Shown: piece by piece, positions 50,931-59,610 of the stretch
Layout: each line of letters starts with the position of its first letter
Position numbering within the stretch: the first letter of the stretch is position 1
Source of the DNA: DASVTR01 sp033855775
Lineage (GTDB): Bacteria; Acidobacteriota; Blastocatellia; Pyrinomonadales; Pyrinomonadaceae
Assembly (NCBI GenBank): GCA_033855775.1
Contig: JAWVFT010000053.1
Location: 56,679-120,678, forward strand
Direction: 5' to 3'
Length of the DNA: 64,000 nt
Translations under genes and position numbers: made by a program
The notes under the pieces: model-generated
Told to the model about the DNA's origin: nothing
Seen by the model: the letters and a program-made list of their open reading frames with translations, nothing else
The model's database searches: none

Positions 50931-51975
50931 TCTTAGTGTCCAGATTGACTTCCGGCAATTGCCACTTGTTCTCAAGGACGAAGACCGTCGGATCATACTG
51001 TTTGTCGATGACGACCGCTTCCGGCGCTTGATACGTGACGCTGAGTTTATAGAGGTCTTGCGGGCGCGTGATTTCGATGCGCGAAGGCAAGTTCAAGCTG
51101 GCGTTCTCACCGAAGTTTTTCGGCTCCGAGTAGATGACATCCGTCATCAACGCGCCGTTCTGGTCGTAGGTTTGCAAGCGCGCCAGCCGGATGCCGCCAA
51201 CGCGGTCAAACCAGAAACGGCGCAAGAGCCGCGCGCCCGTCTCGCCGCCCGGAGCCAATTCGTCGAGCACGTAATAGCCGCGCACGACGCGCACGCCTTT
51301 CTTCGCGCTGTCACGCGCGTCCGCCTCTTCCTCGTAAGCCTCGCTGCGCGCGTAGACAAGGCCGGATTCGTCGCGCGGCAGAATCGGGCGAATCAACAGC
51401 GCGTCCGTGAAATGCTGCGGGCGCAGATTCGAGAGCACGCTGACGGCCCGCTTGTCGTTCATCCCTTTGCTGTTTTTATTCGGCGCCGCGTCGCCGTTCA
51501 CGGACAGTTGCTTATACTGCGCGCTGTTCGTCCCGCTGACGAAGCGGCGAAACTTTTCATCGCCCTGCAAGACGGCGACGCGGAAACGCTCGCCGTCCGA
51601 AGTCATCTCCGCGATGTTGGTTCCGACAAACGGCGCTTGAATCTTCAGGTAAATCTGTCCGGGCCGTTGCAGGTAGACCGTCCCGTCGGCGGTGCGATAT
51701 TTTTCCGCGAGGCCCGATTCGGCAAACGAAGTGTCTTGAAATTGGATGTCAATCTTGCCGCGCAGCGAGCGCACGGAAGCCAGCCGATTGATTTCGTTGA
51801 TGAGTTGCGTCGTCCCTGCGTTGACGAGCGGCGTCAGGAGCGGCGGAACTTTGACCTTCTGCTTGACGCCGAACAGGCTGGCGCAACCGCTTGCCAGCAA
51901 CACGCTGCCGAGCAATAGCGCCAAGCCCGCGCCCCGCGCCAGCCGTTTTCTCTGCACAAAAGATAAATTCAACAT
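50917..51975 (-). CDS. Outer lipoprotein with LolB/DUF4292-like fold
   Basis: After a basic start and hydrophobic core, the lipobox LLASGCASL anchors the protein. The body begins with NEINRLASVRSLRGKIDIQF and has repeated strand motifs (GTVYLQRPGQIYLKIQAPFVGTNIAEMTSDGERFRVAV; RLARLQTYDQNGALMTDVIYSEPKNF) typical of LolA/LolB-like or DUF4292 lipoproteins. It is first in the Lol-like group. The ATG at 51975 is chosen because the signal begins there. Its last residues and stop lie in a palindromic repeat. Acceptance of lipoproteins at the outer membrane is a plausible role, not proven. Confidence 0.8.
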   Translation of the reverse strand: MLNLSFVQRKRLARGAGLALLLGSVLLASGCASLFGVKQKVKVPPLLTPLVNAGTTQLINEINRLASVRSLRGKIDIQFQDTSFAESGLAEKYRTADGTVYLQRPGQIYLKIQAPFVGTNIAEMTSDGERFRVAVLQGDEKFRRFVSGTNSAQYKQLSVNGDAAPNKNSKGMNDKRAVSVLSNLRPQHFTDALLIRPILPRDESGLVYARSEAYEEEADARDSAKKGVRVVRGYYVLDELAPGGETGARLLRRFWFDRVGGIRLARLQTYDQNGALMTDVIYSEPKNFGENASLNLPSRIEITRPQDLYKLSVTYQAPEAVVIDKQYDPTVFVLENKWQLPEVNLDTKNSGK

Positions 51976-52185
51976 CAACGAAACAGATGACCACGCGAAC
52001 AATAAAAAGCAACGATAATCGGTATAAATAAATTAGTGCAAGCTAACAAACAGGAGCATCATTGTCAACGCGGACGCTCCTGACGACGCCCGGACATCGC
52101 AGGTCATTGATGACAGCTTGCAAGTCGCTTGCCATCCATCCAGTTTCCGCTCGGATTAAACCCTGAACCTCAAAAAGAAATATCG

Positions 52186-52863
52186 TCAGGAAGCGGCGAG
52201 ACGTGTCGCTTGCTCGTCCGCGCGCTTGGCGGTCGCGCGCTCCAGGTAAGCCTTGAGTCCCTTCAAGCCGAAGCTGGCTTCGGCCTGAGCGATGCGCTCG
52301 TCGTTGGCCGCCGCGAACGTTTCGTCCAGTTCGCTCGACGAGACGAACGCGGTCGCCACTTCACCGCTGCGCGCCCGACTGCTGCCCTGCCGCGCCAGCA
52401 GATGACAGATGGCGCGATAGACGAACCAGTAGCCGATGAGGTTCGGCCCCGGCAACGGAGCCAGCACGAGCGTGAGCGGCGAGACGATGGCATTGATGAT
52501 GAGCCAGAACAGGTGGCGGCGGCCACGGCTCGCCAGATAATCCTTCCAGCGTTCGCGCGCCGCGTCCGCTTCCAACGAAGCCGGATGAACAAGCTCGACC
52601 GCCTTCGCCCCGCGCAAAGCCCTGAGCAAAGGCTCGTCCGGCGCTGTGCGCTGCTGCAACCATTCCCAAGTCCGCCGGACGCGCAAGCCGACGCCGCGCT
52701 CCGACTCGTTCAAGACGCCCTGCAAGCTTTTATATTTCCGCTCGGCCCAACCGCGCACGCCGTCGCGTGGCGCAGCCACCTCCACCTCGTCCGCCGCGAC
52801 CAACGGCGCCTCCGAATAAAACAGAGCCTCCTCGTTTTCCAGAGACAGCAAATAAACTTTCAC
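52186..52863 (-). CDS. Mitochondrial K+-H+ exchange-related (KHE1-like) protein
   Basis: The central segment RRHLFWLIINAIVSPLTLVLAPLPGPNLIGYWFVYRAICHLLARQG resembles the conserved membrane part of the KHE1-like family, first described in yeast mitochondria as linked to K+-H+ exchange. Two close hydrophobic stretches surround a PGPN turn. N- and C-terminal parts are soluble and charged. Transport activity has not been shown for bacterial members as far as I know. The start ATG overlaps the stop of the HD gene by 4 nt (ATGA), so the two are translationally coupled in the order HD then KHE1-like. Confidence 0.7.
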   Translation of the reverse strand: MKVYLLSLENEEALFYSEAPLVAADEVEVAAPRDGVRGWAERKYKSLQGVLNESERGVGLRVRRTWEWLQQRTAPDEPLLRALRGAKAVELVHPASLEADAARERWKDYLASRGRRHLFWLIINAIVSPLTLVLAPLPGPNLIGYWFVYRAICHLLARQGSSRARSGEVATAFVSSSELDETFAAANDERIAQAEASFGLKGLKAYLERATAKRADEQATRLAAS

Positions 52864-53453
52864 ACGCTCCCCGCTTTCAAGACTTCCCGCCGCGCCGCGA
52901 CGAGCGACTGCAAGACTTCGCCAACAACTTCCGCGGCGATGCCGTCGAGACGAAAATCACGAGCCAGCACGCCGTCCCAAAACTCGTCCAGCCCGCGCAC
53001 GCCCGCGCGCTCAAACGCCAGCGTTTGTGTCAGCAAGTCAATCACGTCCGCAGCCTTCACCAGCCGCGCCTCAAGGCTCGCGCGCTCCTCATAATCTTCG
53101 TGCAACTCTTTATACTTTGCGGCTGTCTCCGCCCGTGCGCCGCGCACGATGTCGTCAAAGGCCGCGCGCTCGGCTCGCTTCCTCGCCTCCGCCCCGAAAT
53201 ACTCGCTCGCCGTGCGCGGCAAATCGCCGACGCGCGCCTCAGCCCAATCATGCAACAGCGCGACACGCAACACGCGCTCCACATCAACTTCGATGCCACG
53301 CGCCCGCAACTCATCCGCCAGCATCATCGCCGTCACAGCCACGCCGTAAGAATGCGCCGCGACAGACTCCGCGCCCTGCGCAATCCCGCGCAGCATCCAG
53401 CCCGTGCGCTCCAATCCCTTCAAGCGTTGTAGTTCGATAAGCGTCTCCAACAT
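52860..53453 (-). CDS. HD-domain 5'-deoxynucleotidase (YfbR/HDDC2-like)
   Basis: The metal-binding residues H34 in SVAAHSYGVAV, H68-D69 in ALLHDWAEARVGDLPRT and D136 in KAADVIDLL form the HD phosphohydrolase site, and the length of 197 is that of YfbR/HDDC2 proteins, which remove phosphate from deoxynucleoside monophosphates. The start ATG is preceded by a heptamer palindrome with CGCTTTTCGT and no ribosome binding site. It lies between the GlcD-like gene and the KHE1-like gene and overlaps the latter. Confidence 0.88.
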   Translation of the reverse strand: MLETLIELQRLKGLERTGWMLRGIAQGAESVAAHSYGVAVTAMMLADELRARGIEVDVERVLRVALLHDWAEARVGDLPRTASEYFGAEARKRAERAAFDDIVRGARAETAAKYKELHEDYEERASLEARLVKAADVIDLLTQTLAFERAGVRGLDEFWDGVLARDFRLDGIAAEVVGEVLQSLVAARREVLKAGSV

Positions 53454-53462
53454 ACGAAAAGC

Positions 53463-53569
53463 GGGGATGGGAGTTAGGGGTTAGGGGTTGGTTAAAAACC
53501 GAGCGGCAACGATGGCAAAGTCGTCGTTGATTTTTCTTCCCCGTCCCACAACCCCTAACCCCCATCCCC
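53463..53569. repeat. TTAGGGG-unit palindrome joining GlcD stop to HD-gene start (family B)
   Basis: 53463-53482 and 53550-53569 pair at 19 of 20 positions. The left side has a further GTTAGGGG unit, giving the tandem TTAGGGGTTAGGGG. The GlcD-like stop TAG (53555-53557) is part of one arm and the HD-gene ATG lies 9 nt from the other. Confidence 0.8.
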
Positions 53570-54997
53570 TGCCTTAAACATTTTCCCCGGATTCAGAATG
53601 CCCGACGGGTCAAGGGCGCGCTTAATCTGTTTCATAGATTCGATGGTCGCGCCCGTGACGGCCATGTCCAGATATGGAGCCTTGACGTAGCCGATACCGT
53701 GTTCGCCGCTGATGGTGCCGCCGAGTTCGACGGCGACCGCGAAGGTTTCGCGCACGGCTTCGCGCGCTCGCTTGACCGCCGCTCGGTCTTCGCGGTCGCA
53801 CATAAAGTTGACGTGAATATTTCCGTCGCCCGCATGACCGAAGTTGACGACGAAGGTGTCATAACGACGACCGATAGCTTCGACGCGCTCGATTAACTCC
53901 GGCACGCGCGAGCGCGGCACGACGACATCTTCATTAAACTTGAGCGTCCCGAATTTCTTTATCGCGGGCGACAGCGCGCGGCGCACGTCCCACAATTTAT
54001 CTTCGGCTTCGCGCGTCTCTGCGCGAATCAAGTCAAAGCCGCCGCCGTCTCTGAGCACGTCTTCGACGACGCGCGACGCGCGCTCGACTTCCGGGGTCGA
54101 GCCGTCAACCGAGACGAGCAACAGCGCGCCCGCTCCCGCCGCCAACCCGAACGCATACTGCGATTCGACGGCGTTGATGGCATTGCGGTCTAAGACTTCG
54201 ATGGCGACCGGCACGATGCGCGCGCGCGAGAAGCCGACGACGCACGCGCAGGCTTCACGCATCGTCTTGAAAGTGGCGCGCACGGTGCGCGTCGCTTCCG
54301 GCAAAGGAATGAGCCGCAGCGTCGCTTCCGTGATAATGCCGAGCATGCCTTCCGAGCCGCACATCAAGCCCGTCAAGTCAAACCCGACGACGTTCTTGCT
54401 GGTGCGCCCGCCCGTCTTGATAATCTCGCCCGTCGGCGTGACGACTTCAAGGCCCATCACGTAATGCTTCGTCACCCCGTACTTGGCCGAGCGCATTCCT
54501 CCGGCGTTCTCCGCGATGTTGCCGCCGATGAATGAGTCCCTGTAAGAAGCAGGATCGGGCGGATAGAACAGCCCTTGCGCTTCGACCGCTTGCTGCAAAG
54601 CGTAGGTCGTCACGCCCGGCTCCGTCACGACGTAAAGGTCGTCGGCGTTGACTTCCCTGATACGGTTCATGCGGTCTGTGCCGATGACGACGCCGCCTTC
54701 GATGGGAACCGCGCCGCCCGAATAGCCGACGCCGCCGCCGCGCGCCGTCACCGGAAAGCGCGCCGCGTTGGCGAGCCGCAGGATAGCGGCTATCTCTTCA
54801 GTCGTGCGCGGCAGCAACACGGCCTCCGGCGGAAACTTCTCCTTGACGGCATCCTGCGCGTACGGCTCGACCTTCAACGCGTCAACGATGACGTGCTCGG
54901 CCCCGACAATCTCTCTGAGCCGCGCCAGCACGCTTTCATCCGACGCGCTGGTGCGCGCCCGCCCCGCGCCTTTTATCATCTCGCTTGTGCTACTCAT
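53555..54997 (-). CDS. FAD-linked oxidase, GlcD / D-lactate dehydrogenase type
   Basis: The PCMH-type FAD-binding domain is clear (FPVTARGGGVGYSGGAVPIEGGVVIGTDRMN; GGNIAENAGGMRSAKYGVT), followed by the cap domain with FGHAGDGNIHVNF (metal and substrate His) and the C-terminal SGEHGIGYVK and DPSGILNPGKMF motifs. It should oxidise a 2-hydroxyacid such as glycolate or D-lactate. GlcE and GlcF partner genes are absent, so a stand-alone D-lactate dehydrogenase is as likely. ATG 54997 is chosen because GAGAG lies upstream and the family starts soon after; in-frame ATGs at 55015 and 55090 are alternatives. Confidence 0.92.
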   Translation of the reverse strand: MSSTSEMIKGAGRARTSASDESVLARLREIVGAEHVIVDALKVEPYAQDAVKEKFPPEAVLLPRTTEEIAAILRLANAARFPVTARGGGVGYSGGAVPIEGGVVIGTDRMNRIREVNADDLYVVTEPGVTTYALQQAVEAQGLFYPPDPASYRDSFIGGNIAENAGGMRSAKYGVTKHYVMGLEVVTPTGEIIKTGGRTSKNVVGFDLTGLMCGSEGMLGIITEATLRLIPLPEATRTVRATFKTMREACACVVGFSRARIVPVAIEVLDRNAINAVESQYAFGLAAGAGALLLVSVDGSTPEVERASRVVEDVLRDGGGFDLIRAETREAEDKLWDVRRALSPAIKKFGTLKFNEDVVVPRSRVPELIERVEAIGRRYDTFVVNFGHAGDGNIHVNFMCDREDRAAVKRAREAVRETFAVAVELGGTISGEHGIGYVKAPYLDMAVTGATIESMKQIKRALDPSGILNPGKMFKAGDGG

Positions 54998-55045
54998 GCT
55001 CGCTCTCGGTTCCATCCAAACAGGCTTTACTTTAACGCGCGCCTT

Positions 55046-55172
55046 CATCATAAGGCAAAGCAGCAAGCAAACGGCGCGAGGCAGCGGCAAGGCTGAAACC
55101 AGCGTTTATCAAACTCGCTTCCCCGGCCCTTTGCCTTTTGCCTTTTTACTTTGACCGTTTGCCTTTATGATG
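55046..55172. repeat. AAGGCAAA / TTTGCCTTT inverted repeats in divergent region
   Basis: 55046-55059 (CATCATAAGGCAAA) pairs with 55158-55172 apart from one bulged base. Additional TTTGCCTTT units lie at 55130-55145. The block sits between the divergent oxidase and cyclase genes and shares its unit with the element before yacG. Confidence 0.55.
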
Positions 55173-55206
55173 CGTTTGAGCGAAACCGTGACCGGGGATT
55201 TCTTTG

Positions 55207-55851
55207 ATGCGTATCTACGATGTGAGCGTGCCGATTTCCGAACAGACGCCGACGTATCCGGGCGACCCCGGCGTCGAGATTAAACAGTGGGCCTCAATCG
55301 GCGGCGGCGATGCGGCCAACGTCACGCTCTTACACTTCGGCGCGCACACGGCCACGCACGTTGACGCGCCCGCGCATTTTATCGAAGGCGCGAGCCGCGT
55401 CGAGGCGATGCCGCTCGACATGCTCGTTGGCCGCGCGCGTGTCTTTGAGATTCCAGAAGACGCGCAAGAGATAACGGCCAACCATCTTTCAACCGTTGAA
55501 CTCGACGGCGCAACGCGCGTGCTTTTCAAGACGCGCAACAGCCTTTTCTGGAACGACAACTCCAAGGGCTTTCACACGGATTACACTTACATCGCGCCGG
55601 AGGCCGCGCGTCTCCTGGTCGAATGCGGCGTCCGCCTCGTCGGCATAGACTATCTCTCGGTCGAAGCCTTCAAGCCCGCGCGCTTCGACACGCATCAGGC
55701 TTTGCTCTCAAGCGGAGTCGTCATCATCGAAGGACTCGACCTGCGCGAAATCGCGGCGGGCGATTACGAGTTAATCTGCCTGCCCTTAAAAATCGCGGGC
55801 GGCACGGGCGACGGCGCTCCGGCCCGCGCCATCCTGCGAACACTGGACTGA
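55207..55851 (+). CDS. Cyclase family protein (kynurenine formamidase-like)
   Basis: The metal-dependent hydrolase motif HFGAHTATHVDAPAHF and the segment GIDYLSVEAFKPARFDTHQALL identify the cyclase family, which includes KynB and isatin hydrolases. Usually HxGTHxDxPxH; here Ala replaces the first Gly-Thr pair in part (GAHTATH). The length of 214 is normal. ATG 55207 is chosen over the TTG directly before it; GGGGAT lies about 7 nt upstream. No other tryptophan-degradation gene is near, so the substrate is open. Confidence 0.9.
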   Translation: MRIYDVSVPISEQTPTYPGDPGVEIKQWASIGGGDAANVTLLHFGAHTATHVDAPAHFIEGASRVEAMPLDMLVGRARVFEIPEDAQEITANHLSTVELDGATRVLFKTRNSLFWNDNSKGFHTDYTYIAPEAARLLVECGVRLVGIDYLSVEAFKPARFDTHQALLSSGVVIIEGLDLREIAAGDYELICLPLKIAGGTGDGAPARAILRTLD

Positions 55852-55857
55852 ACAAAG

Positions 55858-56139
55858 ATGCGACGCGATGAGTTTGCCGCCGCGCGAAAGCGCATGGCTC
55901 AACTTTCAATCCCGGCTCTAATCGCTCAACTATCAAGCCGCGACCTGCGCACGCGCTTTCTCGCCGAAATGTGCCTGCGCGATGCGACTAACACCTGACT
56001 CAGTTTTCAGCCTGCGGCTCCGCAGGCCGAACGCGAGCGAGCCGTCGCGCAGTGGCGCGCGTGGTGGAACGCTCATCAGACGACAGACAAAAGACGATGG
56101 ACGAACAAGACAACAAATCAAGCGACAGACCGCGCGTGA
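55858..56139 (+). pseudogene. Broken HEAT-like small gene with in-frame TGA
   Basis: ATG 55858 opens a frame of 46 codons (ending LAEMCLRDATNT) that stops at TGA 55996-55998 and continues in the same frame for another 46 codons to TGA 56137. Read through, it gives DATNT-stop-LSFQPAAPQAERERAVAQWRAWW. The second part resembles the end of HEAT-type proteins in which a degenerate F-D-P-x-A-P segment precedes AVxRWRxWW. A nonsense mutation or a sequencing error fits best. The tail overlaps the start of the alkyltransferase-like gene. Confidence 0.45.
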
Positions 56140-56534
56140 CGGAAGCCGGTCGCGCCGAACAGGCGAGCGCGAGCTATCGTGAGCGCGTTTATGAAATCGT
56201 GCGCCGCATCCCCGCGGGCCGCGTGATGACTTACGGGCAGATTGCGGAGATGCTCGGCGAAGGCTACACGGCGCGCACCGTCGGCTACGTCATGCACGCC
56301 GCCGACGAAGAGACGACGCCCTGGCAGCGCGTCATCAATTCGCAGGGCGCGTGCTCCACTGGCCGCGTCATTCTGCCGCCCGACAAACAACAGCGCATGC
56401 TCGAAGCCGAAGGCATCGAGTTCAACGCCAAAGGACGCTGCGACCTTGGCCGCTATCGCTGGCCGCCGGAAGATGCCGGGCAATCTGAAAACGGTCTGCC
56501 CGAAGAAGAGCAGCCGAGTCTCTTCAGCGATTAA
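56097..56534 (+). CDS. Alkyltransferase-like protein (MGMT DNA-binding domain without active Cys)
   Basis: The winged helix of O6-alkylguanine DNA alkyltransferases is present (YEIVRRIPAGRVMTYGQIAEML; ARTVGYVMHAA), but the active-site PCHR is replaced by PWQR in TPWQRVINSQGA. Such ATL proteins bind alkylated DNA and flag it for nucleotide excision repair. The N-terminal 25 residues and a C-terminal acidic tail of about 20 residues are extra to the fold. ATG 56097 is chosen as the closest start to the domain; the in-frame GTG/ATG at 56052 would overlap the broken HEAT gene further. The ribosome binding site is weak. Confidence 0.88.
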   Translation: MDEQDNKSSDRPRVTEAGRAEQASASYRERVYEIVRRIPAGRVMTYGQIAEMLGEGYTARTVGYVMHAADEETTPWQRVINSQGACSTGRVILPPDKQQRMLEAEGIEFNAKGRCDLGRYRWPPEDAGQSENGLPEEEQPSLFSD

Positions 56535-56562
56535 CTTTCCCTTCAACAGAGGAACCCCGAAG

Positions 56563-56972
<410 letters not shown>

Positions 56973-56976
<4 letters not shown>

Positions 56977-57422
56977 AGAAAGCCGCGCTGACCGGCGACG
57001 AGCAAAAGCGTTTGCGCGAAGCTTTGGAGCAAGTCCCGTTCGCTCATCTCATCGGCCTCGAACTCGGCGCCGTAGAGCGCGGCGCGGCCACTTTTCACCT
57101 GCCCGTGCGCGCCGAGTTGAAACAGAATAAAGGGTTGGTGCACGGTGGCGTGATTGCCGCGTTGATTGACACCGCCGCCGCTTTCGCCGTCGTCTCGCTG
57201 CTCGAACCCGAACAGTCTACGACCACTATCGACCTCACCATACACTACCTGCGACCGCTGACGGCGGGCCGCGCCACGGCTCACGCTCGTGTCATCAAGG
57301 CCGGGCGGCGCGTTCTGGTCATCTCCGTGGACGTGACGGACGAAAGTAAAGCTATTGTAGCCACAGGGCTTACGTCTTATCTGCGGCTCAACGATGATTT
57401 GGCTACGGCCTCCCGCCCGTAA
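56973..57422 (+). CDS. PaaI-type hot-dog thioesterase
   Basis: The hot-dog fold motif KGLVHGGVIAALIDTAAAFA contains the HGG turn (H57-G59) and catalytic-region D66; TTIDLTIHYLRPLTAGRATAHARVIKAGRRVLV follows as the central strands. Members hydrolyse acyl- or aryl-CoA esters. The ATG overlaps the YbjQ stop by 4 nt. No CoA-ligase gene is adjacent, so the substrate is unknown. Confidence 0.9.
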
Positions 57423-57459
57423 TTCAAAAATATAGACAAAAAGTTTAAATCATGCCAAA

Positions 57460-59394
57460 ATGGTTTTGACTCGGCTGTCCCCCGCAAGGCAGCCAACGGC
57501 TTCTACTGTTTCTTCTAAAGAGACGATGCTCCCCAGTCGTCCGTTCGACCCGATGTATTCCCTTTATCAAGCATTGCTCTCGCAGCATCCGCGCCAGTTG
57601 ATTCCAGTTCGCTGCGCGGAGCAGACGATTACGCAGCTCCATCGTTATTTCGAAGATGTGGTGTTGGAGAATGGTCTGTCTGCGCTGGTGATTGAGAGCC
57701 TGCCTTTGATGGAGGAACGGTCGCTGCGCGACATCTCGCGTGTGCGTGATATTGGGCGCGCGGCCAATCGCGCTTTCTTCTTCGTGGATGCGGAGGACGC
57801 GCTCAACGAGTTGCCGTTGCGCTCGAAGGAGCAAGACCGCGAGCCGGTTCTCTTAAAGCGCGCCACTTCGCAACAGCCCTCGGAGCGTTTCGTCGTCATC
57901 GCCGATTCGCGCTTCTCGGCCCTCATCGCCACGAGGCCGAATGAGTTGGCAGAGGAGGACACCGGAGGCGACGAAGTGATTTGGAGCTTCGAGCCGGACA
58001 TCGTTTACTCTGCGCTCGAATACCTGATGGCGCGCGTCACAGCCGAAGGTCACTTTCAAGCGACAGCCTTCGCCGCCGCCGTCAAGTCTTCGATGCCGAA
58101 GGCGACTTCGCTGCAACTGACCGTCAGCGTGACGACCAAGCTCGCGCGTCTCTTGCAGGAACAAGCGGGGCGCGAAATCGCCATCAATCGTATCGCCACG
58201 GCCATTCGCAGTTCGCTCGAACTGGGCAGCATCTTGCAGACGACCGTTGACGAAGTAGGGCGCGCGCTCAACGTCCAGCATTGCGCCCTGCGCGTCGAGG
58301 GCGAGGCGGGCGCGCCCGCTCTGACGCATTGCTATTACCGCGACCGCACGGGTAGCGACGACAAGGCCGAAGAGTTGGAATTGATGGGCGACCTCGAAGC
58401 TTACACGTCGCGCCTGTCGCGTCGTCATATGAACTACGTGCAGGACGGGCGCAGCGAGCCTGACTCGCAGGACACGCAGCAGATACGCCCGCTGGCGGTC
58501 GTGCCGCTCATCTATCGTGAACGCTTCATGGGCGTGCTGCTGGTGCGCTCTGACAATGAGGCGCGCATCTGGCAGGAGAACGAAGTGTTGTTGCTGCGAA
58601 CGGTGTCAGACCAAGTGACGGTCGCGGTCAACCACGCGCGCCTCTTCGCGCAGATGCAGCAGCAAGCGTTGACGGACGCGCTGACGGGTTGCGTCAATCG
58701 TCGCTCCTTCGAGATGCAGCTTGAGCGCGACATGCAACTGGCGATGCGCATGCGCCAGTCGCTCTCGCTCATCCTGCTCGACCTTGACAACTTCAAACTC
58801 GTGAACGACACCTACGGCCACGATGCGGGCGACATCGCTTTGCGGATGCTGGCCGACGGCTTGCGCGAGGAGTTACGCGGGGTGGACACGGCGGCGCGCT
58901 ACGGCGGCGAAGAGTTTGCCATCATCCTGCCGCAGGCCGGATTGGACGGAGCGACCATCGTCGCAGAGCGGCTGCGCGCGCGCGTCGAGAGCATGGAAGT
59001 GCCGGGCATCGGCTACATCACGGCGTCCTTCGGCGTCGCCACGTTTCCGCAGCACGCCACGTCGCGCAGCACCTTGATTGTCAACGCCGACCGCGCCCTC
59101 TATCAAGCGAAACACTCCGGGCGCAATCGCGTCTGCGTGTCATCGCACTCCACCGGGAGCGCGAACGACACAGCGATACACCTTGAGGACGAGGCCAATG
59201 AGGACGAGGCCAGCGCAGAGACGCCGCTTGAGGACGCGCAGGACAGCGACCACAGCTTCGACAAAGACGACAACATCATTGCCAGCGATACCGTCATCAA
59301 CTTAAAGCCGGTCATCGCCACTGAAGCGACCACGATAGATTTGACCGGCCCTGAAGAAGAAGAAGAAGAGTTGGACATCCCGCTCTATCTCTAA
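57460..59394 (+). CDS. DICT-GAF-GGDEF diguanylate cyclase
   Basis: Residues 32-205 match the DICT sensory domain (MYSLYQALLSQHPRQL; RVRDIGRAANRAFFFVDAE; FEPDIVYSALEYLMAR), 235-395 form a GAF domain and 405-565 a GGDEF domain with active GGEEF (482-486) and inhibition site RGVD (473-476). An acidic tail of about 70 residues follows. It should make cyclic di-GMP in response to signals sensed by DICT and GAF. The first ATG at 57460 has no ribosome binding site; ATG 57526 with AAAGAGA just before it is a good alternative, and DICT begins only after it. Confidence 0.88.
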   Translation: MVLTRLSPARQPTASTVSSKETMLPSRPFDPMYSLYQALLSQHPRQLIPVRCAEQTITQLHRYFEDVVLENGLSALVIESLPLMEERSLRDISRVRDIGRAANRAFFFVDAEDALNELPLRSKEQDREPVLLKRATSQQPSERFVVIADSRFSALIATRPNELAEEDTGGDEVIWSFEPDIVYSALEYLMARVTAEGHFQATAFAAAVKSSMPKATSLQLTVSVTTKLARLLQEQAGREIAINRIATAIRSSLELGSILQTTVDEVGRALNVQHCALRVEGEAGAPALTHCYYRDRTGSDDKAEELELMGDLEAYTSRLSRRHMNYVQDGRSEPDSQDTQQIRPLAVVPLIYRERFMGVLLVRSDNEARIWQENEVLLLRTVSDQVTVAVNHARLFAQMQQQALTDALTGCVNRRSFEMQLERDMQLAMRMRQSLSLILLDLDNFKLVNDTYGHDAGDIALRMLADGLREELRGVDTAARYGGEEFAIILPQAGLDGATIVAERLRARVESMEVPGIGYITASFGVATFPQHATSRSTLIVNADRALYQAKHSGRNRVCVSSHSTGSANDTAIHLEDEANEDEASAETPLEDAQDSDHSFDKDDNIIASDTVINLKPVIATEATTIDLTGPEEEEEELDIPLYL

Positions 59395-59610
59395 ACGTCG
59401 CGGCCCGCGCAATCATCCAGCCGAAGTCAGCCTGCCTGCTCGCTCGCCACACGCTTTCATCAAGTTCCACAGGTTTCCTCCGGGACGTTTTCGAGCCTCA
59501 ACCCTGCTTCGCCGCTGGCGTCCCGCACAGAAATCGCGCATCATAGAGCCATCGCGCCATTCGTTCAGAAGCCTGCCAAAGCGGCAGGGGTTTGGTGTGC
59601 TGGTTCGTTT

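Noticed and set aside
53463..53490. Telomere-type repeat or linear replicon end
   Set aside because: Only two to three TTAGGGG units occur, with an inverted partner 70 nt away, between two ordinary genes.
55858..56139. Selenoprotein with TGA as selenocysteine
   Set aside because: No selenocysteine insertion-type stem was evident after the TGA and the position does not match a Cys in the related segment; a broken gene is simpler.
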